Shown one piece after another: positions 48,505-55,880 of a DNA stretch of 64,000 nucleotides. Source of the DNA: Rhodococcus sovatensis. GTDB lineage: Bacteria; Actinomycetota; Actinomycetes; Mycobacteriales; Mycobacteriaceae. Within the stretch, counting starts at the first letter, position 1. Every line of letters begins with the position of its first letter. The translations under genes and the position numbers were made by a program. The notes beneath the pieces were generated by a model. That model did no database searches. It was not told the origin of the DNA and worked only from the letters and a program-made list of their open reading frames with translations. The stretch is from contig NZ_CP147846.1 in assembly GCF_037327425.1 (NCBI RefSeq), forward strand, positions 3,038,001-3,102,000, written 5' to 3'.

Positions 48505-49919
48505 GTGTCCATTCGTGGCGTCAGCGCCTTGACGCTTCGCGCGTTCACAGCTCCCGACCACAGTCCTGCTCCGTAGGCGACGTCGTCGATTCGCTTGAAA
48601 AATGCGTACCGAACCGGATCGAGTCCACCTAGTTCACGATGGTTGTACCAGTCCGACAACGCTTCTGCCACCGCAAGTCCCAGGGCGATCTTTCGAATCC
48701 GACTGGACAGAATTACCGCGAGGAGCGTGATCGGCCAATAATGGCGACACAGGGCGGATGCGAGCTGCCACATACCTCCGATGAAACCCTCGGTCGCAAG
48801 TATCGCTGCGATCCGAGTGGGTTGATCGAGCCCTACGAACATTTTGCGGAGGCGGCCGATGGTGACGCCGAGCGTCAACAGCGCTCCGAGCAGACCGAAC
48901 TTGGTGAAGCTCACAGCGAGCAAACATGCGACCAGCGTCCACGGGGACATCGAGATCGGCGGAACCATTCCCGGGTGCCGTTCGGCGAGCGGGCTCGCAC
49001 CGGTGCCGTAGAACAGCTTGCGTCCGAACCAGCGGCCGAATGTCACCCGGTGGTCGTGCGCCACGTGGGCCACCGGTTCGTAGCGCAGACGCCACCCCGC
49101 TTCCTGCAACCTCCAGCAGAGGTCGACGTCCTCGGCCACGTGCATCGACTCGTCGAACCCGCCGCACTCCTGCGCCACCTGTCTACGAATCAACATCGCA
49201 GCACTCGGCACATAGGACACCGAGCTTCCCGCTCGCACTGCAGCCTCTTTGCGTCCCAGATCCAGGGACGACCGCGCGTGCTCGTACCTCGCCAGCGCAT
49301 TGCCCTCGGGTTCCAGCGCCACGATTCTCGGTGCTACGAGAGCGACGGCCGGATCGGAGAAATGGCCGAGCATCACCTCGAGCCATCCCTTGCGCGGCAC
49401 GACGTCGGAGTCCAGAAAGGCGACGAAATCAGTTGTTGCACTGCGAAGTCCGGTGTTTCGTGCCGCCGCGGGCCCTCGCGAGGTCGCGTGACGTAGTACC
49501 GTCACCCCGCCGACGCTCCAGGCCATAGGCGGGGCCTTGACCGGATCGTCCGAACCGTCGTCCACGACGATCACGTTCAACCCGTGCAGCGCCGGCAGCA
49601 GCCTACTGAGCCCTGCAGCGTTGTTCTTCAAGGGCACGACCACCGTCACATCACGCGGGGACGGAATCGACATCGGTCGGGGGTTGGCGACACCCGAATC
49701 GAGCAACTTCCGAGCGACGAGCGCGGACTGCGAATCGGTTACCTCGAGAAATCCGTCGCCGATCATGGCCGCAGCCGTCGGGGCAAGCTTGAGCATCCGT
49801 GTCGGAGATCCGCCAATCAGAACGCGACCGTCCGAGTAAGTTCGTACCCGAGGATCGACGCGCACCCCGAAGCCATCAGGCAATCGTCCTTGACCCATCA
49901 GGTGATCGTAAGCGGACAT
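48501..49919 (-). CDS. mftF: Mycofactocin glycosyltransferase MftF
   Basis: 472 aa, GT2-fold glycosyltransferase with C-terminal hydrophobic segments (around residues 315-410). Motifs: VVVPLKNNAAGLSRLLPAL, VIVVDDGSDDP, the metal/donor DxD in AFLDSDVVPRKGW, and AEDVDLCWRLQEAGWRLRY. MftF adds an oligo-beta-1,4-glucose chain to (pre)mycofactocin. The N-terminal RLPDGFGVRVDPRVRTYSDG is typical of this subfamily. Overlaps mftG by 4 bp and starts 82 bp after mftE. Confidence 0.95.
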   Translation of the reverse strand: MSAYDHLMGQGRLPDGFGVRVDPRVRTYSDGRVLIGGSPTRMLKLAPTAAAMIGDGFLEVTDSQSALVARKLLDSGVANPRPMSIPSPRDVTVVVPLKNNAAGLSRLLPALHGLNVIVVDDGSDDPVKAPPMAWSVGGVTVLRHATSRGPAAARNTGLRSATTDFVAFLDSDVVPRKGWLEVMLGHFSDPAVALVAPRIVALEPEGNALARYEHARSSLDLGRKEAAVRAGSSVSYVPSAAMLIRRQVAQECGGFDESMHVAEDVDLCWRLQEAGWRLRYEPVAHVAHDHRVTFGRWFGRKLFYGTGASPLAERHPGMVPPISMSPWTLVACLLAVSFTKFGLLGALLTLGVTIGRLRKMFVGLDQPTRIAAILATEGFIGGMWQLASALCRHYWPITLLAVILSSRIRKIALGLAVAEALSDWYNHRELGGLDPVRYAFFKRIDDVAYGAGLWSGAVNARSVKALTPRMDT

Positions 49920-50001
49920 CGCGGCGAAGTGTTATCGACCGCCGGAGAAAACAAGGAACATACCGAGAACCCGTTTCGACGCCCGTTTCCGGACTCCCGG
50001 A

Positions 50002-50712
50002 TCAGGTCAACATTCCTCGGGGAGACGGCACCCATCGCCGCAGGACAGCGGCTGTGCGGGCACACATATCGGCGAAAATCACCTCGCCCTCGGATGCGCT
50101 GGACCCACGCGGGTCACCGAGCACGCCGTTGGGTGCCACAGCCCGCACCCCTCCGTCCCTCAGCCGCGGAAGGAGGTCTCCGAGTGCGTCGGTGTTGCCC
50201 ACCTCGACACGCGAGACGTCCACGACGTCCGGTGAAAGCCAGAGCAGCAGCGACGTTTCGGTCCGCCCTGCGTGGGCATCGGCGTCAGGCACCGCGCACG
50301 GGACCCACGCAACGTCTCGACCTTCGTAACGCAGTAGCTCCACGGCGGCGGTCAGGGTGGCGATGTTCCCTCCGTGGCCATTGACGAACAACACCCGGTC
50401 CGCCCACGCGCACGCAGATCGCCCGTACTCGACGAGCACCGATCGAAGCGCGTCGGCGCCGATGGATATCGTCCCCGGAAATCCCGCGTGCTCACCGCTG
50501 GAACCGTAGGCGATCGACGGTGCGAGCACCACGTTCGTCAGACGCTGCGCAACGGCTTCCGCAATCCGAGTGTCGGTGTCGAGCGGAAGGTGCGGGCCAT
50601 GTTGCTCGAACGAACCCAACGGGACGACGACCGTCACGGACCCGTCGACAGTCGGCCACGCTCTCGGTCCGAGTTCGTCGAACCCGGGGCGGACATCGTC
50701 GTTCTTCGGCAC
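50002..50712 (-). CDS. mftE: Mycofactocin peptidase MftE (creatininase family)
   Basis: 236 aa, GTG start at 50712. Creatininase fold with metal ligands in GSFEQHGPHLPLDTDT (Glu36, His38, Asp46) and FVNGHGGNIATL, GRTETSLLLWLSPD. MftE cleaves the MftC-modified MftA peptide to release the Val-Tyr-derived core AHDP. Here it heads mftE-F-G, cut off from mftA-D by about 9 kb. An IS630-type element sits 62 bp upstream of the start, so its native promoter may be displaced or interrupted. Confidence 0.95.
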   Translation of the reverse strand: MPKNDDVRPGFDELGPRAWPTVDGSVTVVVPLGSFEQHGPHLPLDTDTRIAEAVAQRLTNVVLAPSIAYGSSGEHAGFPGTISIGADALRSVLVEYGRSACAWADRVLFVNGHGGNIATLTAAVELLRYEGRDVAWVPCAVPDADAHAGRTETSLLLWLSPDVVDVSRVEVGNTDALGDLLPRLRDGGVRAVAPNGVLGDPRGSSASEGEVIFADMCARTAAVLRRWVPSPRGMLT

Positions 50713-50773
50713 CGGCCGATGGTATCTCTCCGTCCGGTGGACCGATCTTCACACAGCCGAAACAATGTCCCGC

Positions 50774-51889
50774 TAGTGTCGCGTGTTTGAATTGGTTTGA
50801 CAGTGTCGGGATGCGAAAATGAGGGATGCGAATCGCACCTCTCGGGTTGATCGACGGCGACAGGGACAAGCTCGAAGCGATCTTGCGGGCACCGACCGCG
50901 CCTGCAGGGTTGGCGTTGCGGGCGAGGATCGTGTTGCTCGCCGCCGATGGGGTGTCGAATTCGGAGATCGCACGCAGGTGCGGCGTTTCGCGTCCGACGG
51001 TGATCACCTGGCGTGGACGGTACGGCGAACGAGGCATCGACGGCCTGTCGGACCTGCATCGATCGGGCCGGCCGCGGACGCTCGATCACTCGGCGATCGT
51101 GACAGCGACGTTGATGCCGCCACCGAAGAAACTCGGTGTCACACATTGGAGTTCGAGGTTGCTAGCCGACCATCTCGGGATAAGTTTCTACGCTGTAGCC
51201 AACGCTTGGCGTGAGTACGGTGTGCAGCCGTGGCGGGCGGAGACGTTCAAATATTCCACCGACCCGGAGCTCGTCGCCAAGGTCCACGATGTCGTCGGTC
51301 TGTACCTCGATCCACCCGAGAACGCGATCGTATTGTCACTGGACGAAAAGTCCCAGATCCAGGCCCTCGACCGCACCCAACCGATGCTCCCGATGCAGCC
51401 CGGTTCGGTCGAGAGGCACACCCACGACTACAAACGACATGGCACCACAACACTGTTCGCAGCACTCGATATCGCCACCGGCAAGGTCACCGCCTCCTGC
51501 AAACCGCGCCACCGCAGTACCGAATACCTGGCGTTCCTCAAACAGGTCGCACGGGCCTACCCCAGCCAGGAGCTGCACCTGATCGCCGACAATTACGCCA
51601 CCCACAAGACCCCCGAAGTCAAAGCCTGGCTAGCCGAGAACCCCCGCATCGCAGTCCATTTCACTCCGACATCAGCGTCGTGGCTCAATCTCGTCGAAGT
51701 GTGGTTCGGGGTCATCCAACGTCAAGCACTCGGCCGCGGCGTCTTCACCTCCGTCACCGATCTGACATCGAAAATCCGTGCGTTCATCAACGGCTGGAAC
51801 ACCCGCGCCACACCATTCGTCTGGACCAAAACCCCGGAGGAAATCCTCAAGAAAGCGACCCGTAAAACGACTTCAAACACGAGCCACTA
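50774..51889 (+). mobile_element. IS630-family insertion sequence with TA duplication
   Basis: Inverted ends just inside TA dinucleotides (50774-50775 and 51888-51889): GTGTCGCGTGTTTGAA on the left against GTGGCTCGTGTTTGAA on the right, about 22 of 28 positions matching. Removing the element restores CGCTAGCG, a perfect palindrome centred on the target TA. One intact transposase gene. It sits between divergent mftE and the GntR gene. Confidence 0.93.
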
Positions 51890-51890
51890 G
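50826..51890 (+). CDS. IS630-family transposase
   Basis: 354 aa, intact. N-terminal helix-turn-helix (NSEIARRCGVSRPTVITWRGRY) followed by a DDE domain: LSLDEKSQIQALDR (first D), LHLIADNYATHKTPEVK (second D), TSASWLNLVEVWFGVIQRQ (E). The stop codon TAG is made from the duplicated target TA plus the next host base (51888-51890), so the reading frame ends exactly at the element border. No frameshift or internal stop, so the element may be active. Confidence 0.96.
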   Translation: MRIAPLGLIDGDRDKLEAILRAPTAPAGLALRARIVLLAADGVSNSEIARRCGVSRPTVITWRGRYGERGIDGLSDLHRSGRPRTLDHSAIVTATLMPPPKKLGVTHWSSRLLADHLGISFYAVANAWREYGVQPWRAETFKYSTDPELVAKVHDVVGLYLDPPENAIVLSLDEKSQIQALDRTQPMLPMQPGSVERHTHDYKRHGTTTLFAALDIATGKVTASCKPRHRSTEYLAFLKQVARAYPSQELHLIADNYATHKTPEVKAWLAENPRIAVHFTPTSASWLNLVEVWFGVIQRQALGRGVFTSVTDLTSKIRAFINGWNTRATPFVWTKTPEEILKKATRKTTSNTSH

Positions 51891-51921
51891 CGTGCCCGTT
51901 GTGTAACGGAAGGAACCTGAC

Positions 51922-52638
51922 ATGCCACCACGTCGGCGATCGGTACTCCTGGCGAAGTTGAGTATCAATGAACCCGGAGGTAGGCAGTCGACCATTCTCG
52001 ACGAACTACGCAGAGTAATTCTCTCCGGCGACGCACCACCGAACACGCCCATTCCGCTCAACGAGGTAGCAGAGGTCTTCGGTGTCAGTCGAATACCGGT
52101 TCGCGAATCATTGAAGACTCTCATCGGTGAAGGATTGGTGGATCACCGACCCAATCTCGGATATACCGTGGCACAACTCACCTCCGCCGAACTGCGGGAG
52201 ATGTACATCGTCAGAGAGGTACTGGAAACAGCTGCGTTGGCAACTGCCGTCGAACTCGCGACGGACAGCGACCGAGAACAGGCGATCGAGGCCAATCGCT
52301 TACTGGAGGAATCGATTTCCGCCGACGATCCCCGCGAGTACCACCGCAGGAGTCGTCAATTCCACATGTCTCTGACCAATCCGTCGCGAATGAAGCGACT
52401 CCTCCATATGCTGGAATCGGCCTGGAACATCACCGAACCCATTCAACCCATGGTGCACGTCGCGGGGTCGGACCGGGCATCGTTGCATTCGGATCATCGC
52501 ACGATGCTCGAAGCATTTCTCGACCGCGATTCGGACGCATTGTTGGAGATCGCTCAATCGCATTCAGGAAGACTCAATACGGTGATCTCGTCCATCACGA
52601 GTGAATCGGGACTCTTGGCGGATCCGACGGCCGACTGA
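51922..52638 (+). CDS. GntR-family regulator (FCD domain)
   Basis: 238 aa. N-terminal winged helix (STILDELRRVILSGDAPPNTPIPLNEVAEVFGVSRIPVRESLKTL) and an all-helical FCD ligand domain with the metal/ligand residues in HRRSRQFHMSL and SDHRTMLEAF. AAGGAA lies just before ATG 51922. It precedes, in the same direction, an NCS1 permease and a racemase and probably controls them. The IS630 element ends 32 bp upstream, so its promoter may be altered. Confidence 0.93.
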   Translation: MPPRRRSVLLAKLSINEPGGRQSTILDELRRVILSGDAPPNTPIPLNEVAEVFGVSRIPVRESLKTLIGEGLVDHRPNLGYTVAQLTSAELREMYIVREVLETAALATAVELATDSDREQAIEANRLLEESISADDPREYHRRSRQFHMSLTNPSRMKRLLHMLESAWNITEPIQPMVHVAGSDRASLHSDHRTMLEAFLDRDSDALLEIAQSHSGRLNTVISSITSESGLLADPTAD

Positions 52639-52748
52639 GCCGGATGAAAGATATATCCATGTCGTCACGCAGGTGCAACACTTCGTCGCTACCTTTTGTT
52701 TCGCCGGTCTTCACCACCGTGGAGTGGACCGATTCATTCTCTCCAGGA

Positions 52749-52768
52749 GTGGAGCCCTGCGGCTCCAC
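52749..52768 (+). promoter_or_regulatory. Hairpin in the leader of the NCS1 permease gene
   Basis: Perfect 8-bp stem GTGGAGCC/GGCTCCAC with a CTGC loop, ending 20 bp before the ATG. It could terminate the GntR transcript or affect translation; no known riboswitch class was recognised. Confidence 0.4.
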
Positions 52769-52788
52769 GCTAGGCATCAGGAGCATCG

Positions 52789-54360
52789 ATGACAGATACA
52801 GCGAACGGCCCCCTATCGCCCTCTGCTGAGCCGAGCGGCGACTTGGTAGAGGCCGCGGGCCATCCGGTCGGCGGCGGGTTGATCAAGGACAGCTACGACC
52901 CACGGCTGACGAACGAGGACCTCGCACCGCTGAAGAAGCAGACGTGGACCTCCTACAATCTCTTCGCGTTCTGGATGTCCGACGTTCACTCCGTCGGCGG
53001 ATACGTCACGGCAGGAAGCCTGTTCGCACTTGGCCTTGCGAGCTGGCAGGTGCTCATCTCGCTCCTCGTCGGCATCTCGATCGTCTACTTCTTCTGCAAT
53101 CTGGTCGCCAAGCCCAGCCAGGTCTCGGGCGTGCCGTATCCGGTGATCTGTCGCGCATCGTTCGGAGTACTGGGCGCCAACATCCCGGCAATCATTCGCG
53201 GCCTCATCGCCGTTGCCTGGTACGGCATTCAGACATTCCTCGCATCTGCGGCACTCGACATCGTCCTCATCAAACTCTTCCCAAGCCTTGCCCCGTATGC
53301 CGTGACTGCCGACTATGGTTTCGCCGGTCTCTCGGCGCTCGGGTGGGCGAGTTTCCTGTTCCTCTGGGTACTGCAGGCCGCCGTGTTCTGGCGGGGCATG
53401 GAATCGATTCGCAAATTCATCGACTTCTGCGGACCTGCGGTATATGTCGTCATGTTCGCGTTGTGCGGTTACCTGATCTGGAAGGCAGGCTGGGGCGCAA
53501 TCGATCTCAACCTCGGTGAAGTCGAGTACACGGGATTCAGCGCAGTTCCCGTCATGCTCGGTGCGATCGCGCTCGTCGTCTCCTACTTCTCCGGACCGAT
53601 GCTCAACTTCGGCGACTTCTCTCGCTACGGCAAGTCCTACGCGGCGGTCAAGAAGGGCAACTTCCTCGGCCTGCCGGTCAACTTCCTCGTCTTCTCCATC
53701 CTCGTCGTCGTCACCGCGTCGTTGACGCTGCCGGTCTTCGGCGAACTCATCACCGACCCTGTCGAGACCGTCGCTCGAATCGACAGCACGTTCGCCATCG
53801 TGCTGGGCGCGCTCACCTTCACGATCGCCACGATCGGCATCAACATCGTCGCCAACTTCATCTCTCCCGCATTCGACTTCTCCAATGTCAGCCCCCAGAA
53901 GATCAGCTGGCGTGCAGGCGGCATGATCGCAGCGGTCGGTTCCGTGCTCATCACGCCGTGGAACCTGTACAACAACCCGGATGTGATCCACCTGACGCTC
54001 GAGACCCTCGGTGCGTTCATCGGACCACTGTTCGGCGTACTGATCGCCGACTACTACCTGGTGCGCAAGCAGAAGGTAGTAGTAGACGAACTGTTCACGA
54101 TGTCGCCGGCCGGAAAATACTGGTACTCCAAGGGATACAACCCGGCGGCCGTCTACGCCACGATCGTCGGTGCATTGCTGGCCATGTTCACCGTGCTGTT
54201 CAACGGTGCAATCGACGGCATGGAGATCGCCGGGATGGCGACCGCGTCGAAGTACAGCTGGTTCATCGGCTGCGGCGTCGGATTCGCCCTCTACTACTAT
54301 CTGGCGACCAAGACCAAGCTCGCAGTGACCAATCACCTCGACGCGCCGGTGAAGGCATAG
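52789..54360 (+). CDS. NCS1-family nucleobase/hydantoin-type permease
   Basis: 523 aa, about 12 membrane segments, nucleobase:cation symporter-1 family. Signatures: LAPLKKQTWTSYNLFAFWMSDVHSVGGY at TM1, PYPVICRASFGVLGANIPAIIRGLIAVAWYGIQT, GPMLNFGDFSRYGKS. Members import uracil, cytosine, allantoin or hydantoins with sodium or protons. The adjacent hydantoin-type racemase gene (10 bp downstream) favours allantoin or a 5-substituted hydantoin as substrate (inference). Confidence 0.93.
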   Translation: MTDTANGPLSPSAEPSGDLVEAAGHPVGGGLIKDSYDPRLTNEDLAPLKKQTWTSYNLFAFWMSDVHSVGGYVTAGSLFALGLASWQVLISLLVGISIVYFFCNLVAKPSQVSGVPYPVICRASFGVLGANIPAIIRGLIAVAWYGIQTFLASAALDIVLIKLFPSLAPYAVTADYGFAGLSALGWASFLFLWVLQAAVFWRGMESIRKFIDFCGPAVYVVMFALCGYLIWKAGWGAIDLNLGEVEYTGFSAVPVMLGAIALVVSYFSGPMLNFGDFSRYGKSYAAVKKGNFLGLPVNFLVFSILVVVTASLTLPVFGELITDPVETVARIDSTFAIVLGALTFTIATIGINIVANFISPAFDFSNVSPQKISWRAGGMIAAVGSVLITPWNLYNNPDVIHLTLETLGAFIGPLFGVLIADYYLVRKQKVVVDELFTMSPAGKYWYSKGYNPAAVYATIVGALLAMFTVLFNGAIDGMEIAGMATASKYSWFIGCGVGFALYYYLATKTKLAVTNHLDAPVKA

Positions 54361-54370
54361 GATCCGGCCC

Positions 54371-55102
54371 GTGCTCATCAAGGTCGTCAACCCGAACACC
54401 ACGCTGTCGATGACCGCAACGATCGGAGAGTGTGCCCGGGCCGTCGCAGGCCCGGGCACACTCGTCGACGCGGTCAGTCCGTCGATGGGGCCTGCCTCCA
54501 TCGAGTCTCACGTGGACGAAGCCCTCAGTGTCCCCGGAATTTTGGAGCAGATCGCGCTCGGCGAAGCTCAGGGCGCCGACGGTTACGTCATCGCATGCTT
54601 CGGTGACCCAGGCATGGACGCTGCGCGCGAGGCGGCGACGGGCCCGGTCGTCGGAATCGCGGAAGCTGCGATGCACGCCGCGAGTTTTCTCGGTCGCGGC
54701 TTCTCCGTAGTGACGACGTTGGGCAGAACCACCGGACGTGCCTGGGACCTTGCCGAACACTACGGACTGTCCCGCCACTGTCGCGGGGTCCACGCCTGCG
54801 AGATTCCGGTTCTCGAATTGGAGACCGACCCAGACGCCAGAAAGATCATCACCGAAGCGTGCCGAGATGCCATGGAGAGGGACGGCAGCGACGCCATCGT
54901 CCTCGGGTGCGCCGGTATGGCCGACCTCTGTGGGCACATCTCGTCGGAGATCGGCGCACCCGTCGTCGACGGGGTAGCAGCAGCGACGTTGTTCGTGCAG
55001 TCGCTCGTGACTATGGGTCTGCGCACTGGGAAGCGTGCGGAGTTCGCCGCTCCCCCACCCAAGAAGTACTCAGGACTGTTGGCCGGCTTCGGAACCGACT
55101 GA
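54371..55102 (+). CDS. Asp/Glu/hydantoin racemase family protein
   Basis: 243 aa. N-terminal IKVVNPNTTLSMTATI and the two catalytic cysteines in VIACFGDPGMDAAR and IVLGCAGMADL mark the hydantoin/aspartate racemase family. Members interconvert enantiomers of 5-substituted hydantoins or allantoin. Start 10 bp after the permease stop, so co-transcribed. No hydantoinase, allantoinase or carbamoylase gene is in the window, so the downstream steps must be encoded elsewhere. Confidence 0.92.
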   Translation: MLIKVVNPNTTLSMTATIGECARAVAGPGTLVDAVSPSMGPASIESHVDEALSVPGILEQIALGEAQGADGYVIACFGDPGMDAAREAATGPVVGIAEAAMHAASFLGRGFSVVTTLGRTTGRAWDLAEHYGLSRHCRGVHACEIPVLELETDPDARKIITEACRDAMERDGSDAIVLGCAGMADLCGHISSEIGAPVVDGVAAATLFVQSLVTMGLRTGKRAEFAAPPPKKYSGLLAGFGTD

Positions 55103-55118
55103 CCCGCCCCGCCCGCCG

Positions 55119-55164
55119 CAGTGGCGCGGTTAAGTGCACGCCAGTGCACTTAACCGCGCCACTG
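55119..55164. repeat. Dispersed palindromic element, copy 2 (possible bidirectional terminator)
   Basis: Perfect 20-bp arms (55119-55138, 55145-55164) around a 6-nt loop. Same arms as 43211-43258. It lies between the convergent racemase and RidA genes, where a two-way terminator would be expected. Confidence 0.92.
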
Positions 55165-55198
55165 GGGCGGAGCCCCATCAATCACGAGACCGGAGCCG

Positions 55199-55849
55199 TC
55201 ACTTCACAGCATCCACCTCGACCTCCACAAGCCACCCTTGCACGGGGAGCGAAGCAACCTCGAGGGCGAACCGTGACGGTCGCGCTGAATTACGCTCGAT
55301 GGGTGCCGAGGGCTCCGCGGTACCCATCGGCACGAGCTCTGTCGCATCGGTATCGAGATTGGTGTTCGCGAAGAACTGGCGATAGGCGCGGTTCCAGCCC
55401 GCATAGTCGGCACGATCGGTACCAGGTGCATTGTCGAGGAACACACGCATCGTCACGACATCCTCGAGTGCATAGCCCTGATCTTCGAGGTTGTCGCGGA
55501 TCTTCTTCAGCACGCCGATTCCCTGAGCCTCGGTGACCGTCACACCGGACGGCAAGGTCCCACCCGAGAACTGTTCGGTGTCGATGTACGATTCCGGACT
55601 TCCTTCTGCCGCATCGTCGTTCAGCGCTGTCGGTCCGATTCCACTGGACTTGTAGACTGTTGCATCACCGGAGATTTCGACGCCCTGCGCGATCATCGGA
55701 TTCGCTTCACCCGGCTCGATGACCGATCTGGCCCCAGAGGCGGATTCGGTGTCGGCAGGCGCCGCATCCGAATCCGACGAGCACGCCGCGGTGAACAGGA
55801 TTGCCCCGGCAGCGAGCGCGGCGGCGAACGAACGTGTGTTCTTGGACAA
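55199..55849 (-). CDS. RidA-family imine/enamine deaminase, predicted lipoprotein
   Basis: 216 aa from TTG 55849, chosen because AAAGGAAA lies just before it and the signal peptide begins there; a GTG at 55897 would overlap the oxidase gene. Lipoprotein signal: AAGAILFTAAC with the lipobox cysteine at residue 23, then a Ser/Asp-rich spacer. The rest is a RidA (YjgF) domain with the segment VVTMRVFLDN. The arginine of RPSRFALEVASLP (residue 193) is 24 residues from the C-terminus, as Arg105 is in E. coli RidA. RidA hydrolyses reactive 2-imino acids to keto acids and ammonia, normally in the cytoplasm; an exported form beside an amino acid oxidase is unusual. Starts 31 bp after the oxidase stop. 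Confidence 0.9.
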   Translation of the reverse strand: MSKNTRSFAAALAAGAILFTAACSSDSDAAPADTESASGARSVIEPGEANPMIAQGVEISGDATVYKSSGIGPTALNDDAAEGSPESYIDTEQFSGGTLPSGVTVTEAQGIGVLKKIRDNLEDQGYALEDVVTMRVFLDNAPGTDRADYAGWNRAYRQFFANTNLDTDATELVPMGTAEPSAPIERNSARPSRFALEVASLPVQGWLVEVEVDAVK

Positions 55850-55880
55850 GAGAGATTTCCTTTCGAGGGACGAACAGGGA

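Noticed and set aside
52813..54501. 562-codon minus-strand open frame
   Set aside because: Shadow of the NCS1 permease; highly charged low-complexity translation.
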